DNA from: Euprymna scolopes
Taxonomy: Eukaryota; Mollusca; Cephalopoda; Sepiida; Sepiolidae
Reading direction: 5' to 3'
Assembly (NCBI GenBank): GCA_024364805.1
Contig: CM044489.1
Coordinates: forward strand, 114,977,264-115,041,263
DNA length: 64,000 nt
In this document: piece after piece, positions 56,370-64,000 of the stretch
Numbering within the stretch: position 1 is the stretch's first letter
How the letters are laid out: each line of letters begins with the position of its first letter
The notes under the pieces: generated by a model
Told to the model about the DNA's origin: nothing
The model's input: the letters and a program-made list of their open reading frames with translations, nothing else
Databases searched by the model: none
Translations under genes and position numbers: made by a program

Positions 56370-57360
56370 ATTTCATTCTATGCGCCACCTTCTATGTCCA
56401 CAACTTGCTGATGTGAGTCCTAAAAGCACAGCAGGCCTTGATAGCTTACTCTTTTTTGATAGCACGGAATGCTTTCCTCTTGGGAGCCTTCAGAGAGACC
56501 ACACTGTTATGGAGGTGAGCATTAGAGACTTTTACACATCGCCTCACAACCAATAGTTGCAGGGGTTCAAATCTGGCAAGCTAGAGAGCCAAATATTTGA
56601 GGGCACAAAAGCAGACACTTTCTCTTCAATAAGGTTTACATTATATTTGACCTATGAGCACAGGCTCAGAATCCTGGATGAACACCAGTTTCTTGGGATC
56701 ATTGTTCTTAATCCAGGGTAAGAGAACTTCCTGCAGAATCTTCAGATATTCTGCCGTACTGATCTTCAGGTCCACTTCAATGAAGTGAGGGGGCATCACT
56801 TTCCCATCATTGATAATAGTTCCAAACACAATGACAGAAACAGGGTGTTTACTCTGCATTACTGAAGGAACACCAGAAAGGTCATTGGCGATAATTCTCG
56901 AATTTCTGCAGTAGGAGACTTCGTCTACCACAAACTTTTTCTCATCCACAAAAGTGCATACAGTATCACCATGTTGTTTCAAGTGATTGAATAGCAAGGG
57001 ACTTCTCTCTTTATAAATGGTCTTAGATTTCATTGTAAGAATGTTACGATGTTGTCTGCAATATAACCTCACCCCAAGATCTTTGCGTACTGCATTAGAA
57101 ATGGTCAATTTGATCACATTCTGCTCTTTTTACCAGTTCAGCCATCGGCTGTGATGGATTTGCTGTAATGGACCATTGAGAAACCTTGTGGTACAGATTT
57201 TATCACTTCTCGGACTGTGAGCCTTCCTTTGGATTTCTTTACTTTCCCTTAAGTTTGCTACAACACGATAAGCAGTTCTAGGAGCATAGCCAGTGTCTCT
57301 GATAATGACAGATCTTATGTCTGGTGCAGAACAATTCAGCAATAACCATTCTATGGTTAA
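56370..57360 (-). mobile_element. mariner-like transposase relic, second element
   Basis: Minus strand: an HTH region with PDIRSVIIRDTGYAPRTAYRVV, then after one in-frame stop near 57130 a continuous stretch TISNAVRKDLGVRLYCRQHR, TFVDEKKFVVDEVSY (first catalytic D), MQSKHPVSVIVFGTIINDGK, MPPHFIEVDLKISTAEYLKI, and FIQDSEPV (second D). The C-terminus persists in broken frames to about 56380 (SLKAPKRKAFRAIKKE). Usual mariner transposases are about 345 residues, so nearly all is present but inactive. It is a different subfamily from the mariner at 37050. The ends could not be fixed. Confidence 0.82.
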
Positions 57361-57491
57361 ATTCTACGCTGACACTTCATTTTTTTTAGTATTTTTAGGA
57401 GACTAATCTGGAACATCAGACTCTAAAGAGTACAGCAACTAATATTTCAGACTGATAATGCAGCTTTAAAAAACCTAAATTGTGGATTGAA

Positions 57492-57495
<4 letters not shown>

Positions 57496-57522
<27 letters not shown>
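57496..57522. repeat. (AT)n microsatellite
   Basis: About 13 TA units then cacacaca. Confidence 0.93.
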
Positions 57523-57528
<6 letters not shown>

Positions 57529-57927
57529 AGTCATAGACGTTGAAACCAGGCAGAAACAAGGGATTAAGTAACAATGGAATTGTTTTTGCAAATAATATTT
57601 AAGAATCAATACTTCTGACAAACCTAACACACATAGTAAGCATTATTTTATGTTTGCCAATGAAATTTTTTACCTCATTTTTGTATTTAAAAACAAATTG
57701 ATATATAGCTGTCTCTACCTGGCATTGATTGGGTGGATAATTCAAAGTGTGATAAAAGTCAATTAGTCTTTCTTTGTGCCCACCTGAATTTTCTCAGTCG
57801 TGGTTTTAATTTCATTGTGTATTCATGTATGTGGTATTTTTTTTTTTTATTTAGCAATGGAATATGTCTTTAACAGTCAACAGAAGATGAAGTGACTATT
57901 TCATAGAACTTTCCATTTTGTTTATAT

Positions 57928-57934
57928 CTATCTA

Positions 57935-58012
<78 letters not shown>
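57928..58012. repeat. (TCTA)n(TA)n microsatellite, 85 bp
   Basis: A short tcta run then about 36 TA units. Confidence 0.95.
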
Positions 58013-58015
<3 letters not shown>

Positions 58016-58439
58016 CTTTCAAAATTCAATTCCACTACACAGATACATCATCCGCACACATTGTCACAACTGTAATCAGCTGTTTTCTTCTAATGTTGGA
58101 TTAAAATTGTAATTTATTCCGTACAAACTCACAAGTTATAAAGTTAAACATAGAAAAGTGAACACAAAGAGAATAATCCAATAAAATAGAAATAATTATT
58201 AATTTAAATAAAACTAAATAATACAATAGCCAAGAATCCTTTATTTTAAATTTCATACAGTGAAAGTATTTACACATTTTTTGTAAAGATAAATTGTCAC
58301 TTTAAACAGTTTTTACACAAGGCATTGCGGATTTGGGAGTAATAATGTATATAATCAATTGAATGATTCTGAATCCAACCTGGTTTCAAGTTTCAATTTT
58401 AAGCCATCACATTTAAAACCGAATCCTATTCTACAGACT

Positions 58440-58930
58440 AGTGTCACATAGTAGGGACCCTATGCCAGTAAGTAGCAATTAGGTTAGCTAGTGTGAATTT
58501 TAGTAAGAGTCACCTTTAGTGCATGCCATGATAACCTACCTGCAAACAGAATTGTTCTCAGAGACGAGTGACGTGAGTTGAAGCACAGGACAGAGGTCAA
58601 ACTTTGTAGACAAAACACTTGAATGATATCAGGAAATGACGAAGGAGTCACGTTTTTGAGTGAGAGAAAACTAAGAGTTCCTAAGGGTCAGTCTCTCTGT
58701 TGGAAGCATTGCAAGCAAGATCTTCCCAATAATGTAGAAATAATCTAAGTTGAATATTACTTCAAGGCTCTGTCCGTTGTGTTGCTCATTTCTTAAAAGT
58801 TAGGAAATTAAGTAAATAATTTTAGTTATGTAGTCTCTCTCCTGAAGTCTATTCTCTCTGATAAAACCTTGAAAAAAAAACTCAGCAAAAGTCGTCTCCT
58901 GTCATTTATGCATGAAGTTTAATAATCTAG
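58440..58930 (-). repeat. dispersed repeat family R6, copy 2
   Basis: Inverse match to 28480-29020 over most of its length (AGAGAACAATTCTGTTTGCAG, AAATGAGCAACACAACGGAC, TTCACACTAGCTAACCTAATTG on the minus strand). No coding sequence recognised. Confidence 0.55.
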
Positions 58931-59630
58931 TTTAACAGACAAGATGATCACTCATAAAACATAGCAAAAAGAAATAGTGTCAGAAAAAGCGATAAAAAAC
59001 AGAATATCCATAAAAAGACTTGATTTATTTAGTTTATTGATTGTGTACAGGTAAAAATATAACACAAGTTTTCAATTTTTCTTTTTACATTTTCCCTATT
59101 TTTTTTTCACTTTAAAAAAAACACACACACAGAGTAGAAAACTGATGCTTTCTACCCCTCAAAATAAAAGATATCAATAAAAGTTAGGACATTTTTTTCT
59201 CCCCTATAAAATCTTGTTGTATACTGTAATGTTATAAATGAGAGGCTTAACCAGCCTTCAAAGAAAGAAGATGTCTTGTATCCCCTCTCCCCTCATACTG
59301 CACACATCTCACTACCACCAACCTGGAGAGGGAAATGTGTTGGTATGTGTTAAAGGCGATTTGGTATCACATTTCACAAAATATTTTCTTTGGTTAAGAT
59401 TAAAAAAAAAGAAATGAACTGTAAAGTCTTGCTACATTGTATTTTACAACAACACTGATCTGTATCACACAGTGACCCATTTAAAGATGGCAGACATATT
59501 GGACAGTTGCAGATAACAAAAAGACATGAGCAATGCAAAAATTCTAGATGGACTAGATGTGCATAGAATTCTTGAAGTCCAACTCTTTCAGAAGAATTTA
59601 TACTCCAAACTTTACTTATGTTCATTTTTA
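58931..59630. other. unassigned DNA
   Basis: Mixed low-complexity and unique sequence; no gene recognised. Confidence 0.45.
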
Positions 59631-59636
59631 TTTTTT

Positions 59637-60153
59637 TTACAAAAGAGTCACCATTTATCAAGGCCCGGAAACCACTCGAGGATAAGGGTTAATTAATGTG
59701 CAGTGGTCAATGGGAAAATATCACAGTAATCGTTAGTAGTGGAAATTTGGTAAATTGGATAACTTAAGGGAATGGCTCATCAAGAACTTGTTTATGTTTA
59801 ACTTTAAGATATTGTAGTCAGTTGGAAAGCAGGAAAATGGATCAGAGTTCCACAGGCATGCAGTTCCAAGAAAAAAAGCTTTGTTCATGGATCCACATTT
59901 AGGTTTAGGCACAGATAAAGAGTAGAGGAAATTATTGATAGTGGCTTCAGCTAGACGAGTGTTTTTCGTGAAAGTCAGGCCAGGGGGACTATAGATTAGA
60001 GCTCAAACGAGTACTTGCATTGAAAATAATGATAAAGCAGAGACAGGCTCGCAACATCTTTTCTGTGGGAAAGAGGTTGCAGGGAAAAGAAAAAGGCATC
60101 CCCAACTAGGCTACAAAGTCTATTTTGAACTCTGTCAAGGCAGGATAAGCTCA
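59637..60153 (-). mobile_element. LINE-A copy, C-terminal region with tail
   Basis: From the tail (gtcaccatttatcaaggccc, ctcgaggataagggtt) through the C-terminus (tttgttcatggatccacatt) to [18 protein letters not shown]. It ends abruptly at ctcagac next to the LTR-like stretch starting near 60157, so it was probably interrupted or rearranged there. Confidence 0.82.
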
Positions 60154-60156
60154 GAC

Positions 60157-60190
60157 TTGTTCCCTGAGGTTTTAGAACCTCAGGGAACAA
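60157..60190. repeat. perfect 15-bp stem palindrome
   Basis: ttgttccctgaggtt at 60157-60171 and its exact inverse at 60176-60190, loop ttag. It sits exactly where LINE-A homology stops. Confidence 0.95.
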
Positions 60191-60850
60191 TGTTACATGA
60201 TAAGGGCTGTCCCCTTTTCATGTAAGTATAAAAATAGAGAGATTTAGATAAAATGAAAATGAAATAGAATAGACGAAATTCGAACCTCGTAAATTAGGTT
60301 TAGAAATAGATTACGAGAGAGAATAGAAAATGGAATGTAAAACAAACCATTGTTTAGCTTAGAGATAAAATAGTTTCAAGAAAAGAATGTGCGTTGTCAA
60401 TTTTGTTATGAAAAATTCAATTGAGGAATGCAACTATACAAGATAATTTAATAAACATGTTAACATATTGGAAAAATAGGTTACTGGGAATATAGGTTAA
60501 AATTCCTTTTGTAAACAAAGGAAAAAGTTTTGGACACGCATGTCCAGAACACGTGGAAGAAGACACATGTTTTAACATGTGTATGACGTCATGGAAAATG
60601 GGAAGTTCTAGATATAGTTAGAAACTTGAGAGAAACTGGGGGAGAAACTGAGGGAGAGTCAGAGAAAGTCTGAGGACGACAGACGACAGTCCAGACATGG
60701 ACATTCGAACGTCTAGAAGCGAGACGGTCACTTTTGAAACTTAGAATGAAGCTTTGAATTCTTGATGAGAAAACCACGACCGGTCGGGAGAAGAAATAAA
60801 CCCATCATGTATTTTTATAAACGTCGTCTTTGTGTTGTGATTCTACCAAA
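60158..60850 (+). mobile_element. possible solo LTR or LTR-like fossil
   Basis: About 690 bp starting TGTT at the end of LINE-A homology, non-coding, with an AATAAA at 60795-60800 near its right end and more even composition than its flanks. This fits a solo LTR, but no partner LTR, primer-binding site or target duplication was found, so the call is tentative and the family unknown. Confidence 0.3.
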
Positions 60851-61194
60851 AGGTAAAGTGAAAATTGTTATTATATGTCTTGTATATCAATTGTCTTAAA
60901 ATGTCTTTACATACACGTCTCGACATCTCATATCTACAATGTGAACTCTACATCTCATATCTACACTTCCAAGTATGAACATTTTATGAATATGAATCTC
61001 TTTATATATACTGAATCACTTACAACAACAAACTCTCTTAATAAGACTAAGTCTCTAAGACTGCACTTTAATAAGAAAATATAACAAACATGTCTGAGCT
61101 TATGAAGAGCTTAAAAGCTTCAAATAATTCTTTCAATCGTTGGCAACAGAGTTGAGGCTATTGTTGAAATAACTTTTTCCATGTTAACTGAGAT

Positions 61195-61540
61195 ATGGCT
61201 TTCAGCTTGTGCAGTTCTGAGAGACCCACCCTCCTAAGCTTTGTCTTCTCCTCTTTAGAAGGGGTTAGTTTATTACTAATCACCCAAGGCACCCCTATGG
61301 AGAATGTCGACAGGGATGCTCAGGTATTTCTGCAGGCTAAAGTGCTCTTCCACCAAGGTTCTGACACTTCAATATCACTTCCCGACCCTTGTGTCACATC
61401 ATCCTGCTGTGTGAGGAAGATAAATATGGGTTGGCAATGCATGGTCTTTTGGTTAGGAACAAAGTATAGTATCTGTTCTGAAACTATACTTCATCTTTTT
61501 TGTCCTCGGTCAGTGAAGGAAAAATTCTTCTAGACTAAAA
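61195..61540 (+). repeat. repeat family R3, longest copy
   Basis: tctgagagacccaccctcct, aagctttgtcttctcctctt, actaatcacccaaggcaccc, gaatgtcgacagggatgctc. It translates to a GTP.ENVDRDAQ motif reminiscent of retroelement RNase H (G..GN..AD) and matches 49060-49285 and 39791-39892. Parent element unknown. Confidence 0.45.
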
Positions 61541-61570
61541 GTACTTTTTATTTTTGTCCTAATCCAGAGT

Positions 61571-61740
61571 TTTTTTTTTTTTTTTTTTTTTTTTTATAGG
61601 TGGGAAGGCTGGTCTTTCCCCGCATTAAAAAACTAGCCTTTTGTTTAATTCTGCCCCCGTGGGGGAGGGGGGGGGCTGAATAGAGACTCTTAAGAATTTT
61701 TATAAGCAAACAGGATGTATAGGATATCATTTCCTGCATT
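61571..61740. repeat. poly(T) run and G-rich low complexity
   Basis: A poly(T) run of 27 bases, then gtgggggaggggggggg. No element boundary assigned. Confidence 0.7.
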
Positions 61741-61979
61741 GGATATAGAAATATTCAAATATAAAAATTGGACAATTTATTATTTTTTAATGCTGAAATA
61801 AGATTATACCTTTTTTAAACTAAATTAATCTGAATAAACAGGCCTGTCAATCTTTTCAAATGTAATAAATCTTCAACAAACACCAAGTCAAATGCAAATC
61901 GTGGATTGCAATCAATAATTGCATGCAGCGTTTAATATATTCTTTCTTTTCACTTGTACCGTTTTCAGGTCAAGGAGAG

Positions 61980-62690
61980 AAAGAGCTGACGAATTGGCTG
62001 AAAACCATGATTATCCAGACTATTTTAAAGAGCATTTTTAAAATATACACAATCTTATCTCTGAATTTCTACAGCTATGTACCTAGAAAACAGCGCTATT
62101 CAACCTGACATAGTGATTTCGGACAAGAAGGAAAAGAAGCAACCTTAGTAGAAATTAGTGTCCCCAATGATGCTGAGTTAAACAGAATCGAGAAAGAAAA
62201 GATAACAAAATACCAAGATCTTATGTATGACAAAATAAACTGGAATCTTAAGATCTCCATCATTCCAGCAATTATAAGAGCAATCAGATTCATAAAAAAG
62301 AATTTCAAAAGCTACCTGGAAAATATACTTGTGAAACAAATGCAAGAGAGATACAAACAATTGTACTCAGTGGCGTACCTATGTAAAATGGCGCCCATGG
62401 CAAAGTTTGAATGTGCGCCCCTTCTTAATAATTTATACCTTAGATATACCTAACTACTAATTTTAATTTTTGTCAAGTAATTTTTGCGCCCATGTCAGAG
62501 TGGCGCCCATGGCACGGGCCATGCCTGCCATACCCTAGATACGCCACTGATTGTACTTAAAGGGACGGTTAGAATCTTAAAAGGATCTTTCAGTTGAAGT
62601 TGAGGTATCGGGTGAATGTCATTCAGAAGGATGCCCCATCCACAGCTAGAACAAAATAAGAAAATTTTTAAAAAATCAAAATGCGATATT
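61980..62690 (+). mobile_element. LINE with restriction-like endonuclease tail, copy 2, carrying a hAT MITE
   Basis: Homologous to 54970-55440: acagctatgtacctagaaaacag, cctgacatagtgatttcgga, agaaattagtgtccccaatg, aaagataacaaaataccaag, catcattccagcaattataa. The copy is interrupted at 62360-62557 by a hAT-type MITE with an 8-bp duplication. Frames are broken. Confidence 0.7.
62368..62549. mobile_element. hAT-type MITE, 182 bp, with 8-bp target-site duplication
   Basis: Ends CAGTGGCGTACCTATG and its imperfect inverse (CCCTAGATACGCCACTG), flanked by attgtact at 62360-62367 and 62550-62557. A second inner inverted pair (ATGGCGCCCATGGCA / TGGCGCCCATGGCA-like) is also present. CAGTGGCG ends with an 8-bp duplication are typical of hAT elements. 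The paralogous LINE at 55335 shows the empty site (aattgcacttaaaggg). Non-coding. Confidence 0.92.
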
Positions 62691-62744
62691 CTGGAGGGTT
62701 ACCATATAGGGGGTTTCTCAGCCGTGATGAAGACTATATCTAAG

Positions 62745-63130
62745 GGTTTAGTTGTTATGCTTTATGGCATATCAATTCTTTTTGGGGTTATTTAATGCTG
62801 AATCCAATAATTTTGGTAAAAAGGTATTATGCTTCCACTTGTTTATATCTTCAAATATTTATTCATGAGGTTTTGTTTGTTTTGGTTGTTTTACGGTATA
62901 TCAACCCTTTTCAGATTATTTAATGTTGAATGCAATAATTTTGGAAAAAAGGTTTTGGGGCTTAAAGTTGTTTATATCTTCAAATATTTATTTGTAGTAT
63001 TTAGTTTGGGTGTTTTGTAGAGGAAATTGTTGTTTTGGGTTTTGGTTTTGCAGAACATAATTCAGTTTTGCAAAGGGTAAAGGAGAAAACGAAACAATTT
63101 GGTGCATTATAGGTATGGTAGCAGTAGTCT
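62745..63130 (-). repeat. repeat family R2, tandem units
   Basis: Two units of about 125 bp (62745-62868, 62869-62993) each hold tt.ggtatatcaa....ttttt.gg.ttatttaatg.tgaat.caataattttgg and ttatatcttcaaatatttatt; a third part continues to tttggtgcat at 63105. Inverse of the 3' end of the 45097-45368 retroposon. Confidence 0.65.
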
Positions 63131-63131
63131 A

Positions 63132-63545
63132 GATTTGTATTATTTGGATTACTGTTCTTATCTTGAGTGCTATTCGTACGTTTCATCTGATCCAACCTCA
63201 AACCTTCTTCAATTGCATCTTATTTAACTCGGGGAATCTTTCTGTCAAACTTAGGAATATTTCTCTCAAACGCAGGAATCTGCATGGAATTTTGAATGGA
63301 ACTATTGATTTAATTCATAGAGCTGGCATACTCTCATTTATTCCATAACTCATGACCGTGTAAGAGTCTTATGTAATTCGAAATTGTATTCTTTGTATCA
63401 CTTACATTGACGATTGAACCATCAACATCCAGAAAAGTGTCACAATTTAATTTTACCTAGTACTTTATCAGTTATGCCACAGGTCCTTGTAGAATAATCC
63501 AAATAATCCTAATTATCAGCCCTCATCTCAAAATTCAGAAACGTA
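63132..63545. repeat. palindromic repeat family P, copy 6
   Basis: Left arm gatttgtattatttggatt, actgttcttatcttgagtg, ccaacctcaaaccttcttc; right end aatccaaataatcctaatta, tcagccctcatctcaaaattc. Same design as 19168-19695. Confidence 0.6.
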
Positions 63546-64000
63546 AGATTGTCCCGGGTCTGTTAGTCTGTATAAAAGCAAATTCAATTTGATTCAAGAC
63601 GACATACTTGACTGAGCTGAGATCAATGACAAATGCTACTAACAAATAGTCTTATAAAGCATGACGGTCAATCTCCATATGAAACATCTGCAAATATTTC
63701 ACATGCAGATTCAAATACTATTAGCAATAACCATCTCCTTAAACAGTAGCAGAAATGGCACCTTAGAGCAGTAATACATCCAATATATTGTTGACAATAT
63801 AATCTGATCTAGTAGAATGGAGACAGGGCTGTAGGAAGTCACAGAGAAGCTCATACTTTGTATTAGTCACACAAAAGTTCCACATTAATTCATGTTTGAG
63901 AAGAAAAAGCTAACATGGTGTGTAACTTCAATTTCCACACCGTGTTTCACTTTATATTAGAATGTGTTGATTTTTATCTCGTGTCACAAAAACACTACAA
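63546..64000. other. unassigned DNA at window end
   Basis: No gene, RNA or repeat end recognised. Confidence 0.45.

Noticed and set aside
58535-58800. Possible 5' NIPA exon ending TTTGCAG|GTAGGT on the minus strand
   Set aside because: The sequence belongs to the R6 repeat, also present at 28480-29020, so the donor-like site is probably part of the repeat.
1-64000. CRISPR arrays, operons, phage or bacterial signals
   Set aside because: Spliced host gene and animal-type transposons; no bacterial features are present.

Overview
This is a metazoan nuclear window: AT-rich, intron-containing and crowded with transposable elements. The repeats (many poly(A)-tailed LINE copies, Helitron-type elements ending in CTAG or CTAA, mariner, hAT and pogo relics, long fold-back elements) and the one host gene fit a lophotrochozoan. 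A mollusc, perhaps a cephalopod, is my best guess; that is inference from repeat style, not proof. There are two assembly gaps (14538-15174 and 53102-53188).

The only host protein-coding gene I can support is a NIPA/NIPAL-type magnesium transporter on the minus strand. Five consecutive exons lie at 33180-33487, 27973-28029, 22591-22681, 18963-19123 and 13310-13917. All junctions are GT-AG and phases match throughout, giving about 407 residues. The first visible exon begins at a splice acceptor, so the true start codon may lie in an unseen upstream exon. The introns carry a Helitron, two 5S rRNA-like repeats, a mariner deletion derivative, a near-full-length LINE and several fold-back elements.

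Layout. 1-13300: a LINE scrap, one Helitron-type element with a tRNA-like module, a 0.5-kb inverted repeat, a family of fold-back elements, further Helitron ends and a 1.28-kb fold-back element. 13310-33487: the NIPA gene, with a chain of head-to-tail Helitrons (15175-17040) in its last intron. 34500-39130: a MITE with perfect 41-bp inverted ends, then a nest (RTE-like LINE end, mariner interrupted by a LINE that is itself interrupted by another LINE tail) bounded by about 135-bp inverted repeats. 39800-46950: more LINE copies, a Gypsy-type fossil with a glutamine-rich stretch, a pogo-like MITE, and a short retroposon with a 13-bp target-site duplication. 48000-53700: dispersed repeats, two Helitrons and a 31-bp tandem array running into a gap. 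54500-64000: two copies of a LINE with a CCHC plus restriction-like endonuclease tail (one carrying a hAT MITE with an 8-bp duplication), a second mariner transposase relic, another LINE copy ending at an LTR-like stretch, and (AACCAAA)-tailed repeats.

The dominant LINE, called LINE-A here, has about 15 pieces in 64 kb on both strands. Most share the same 3' end and run into poly(A), so it has been the main source of insertions. I found no new gene system; the most distinctive signals are the Helitron chain with embedded tRNA-like modules, the 5S-like repeats and the unknown 13-bp-TSD retroposon.
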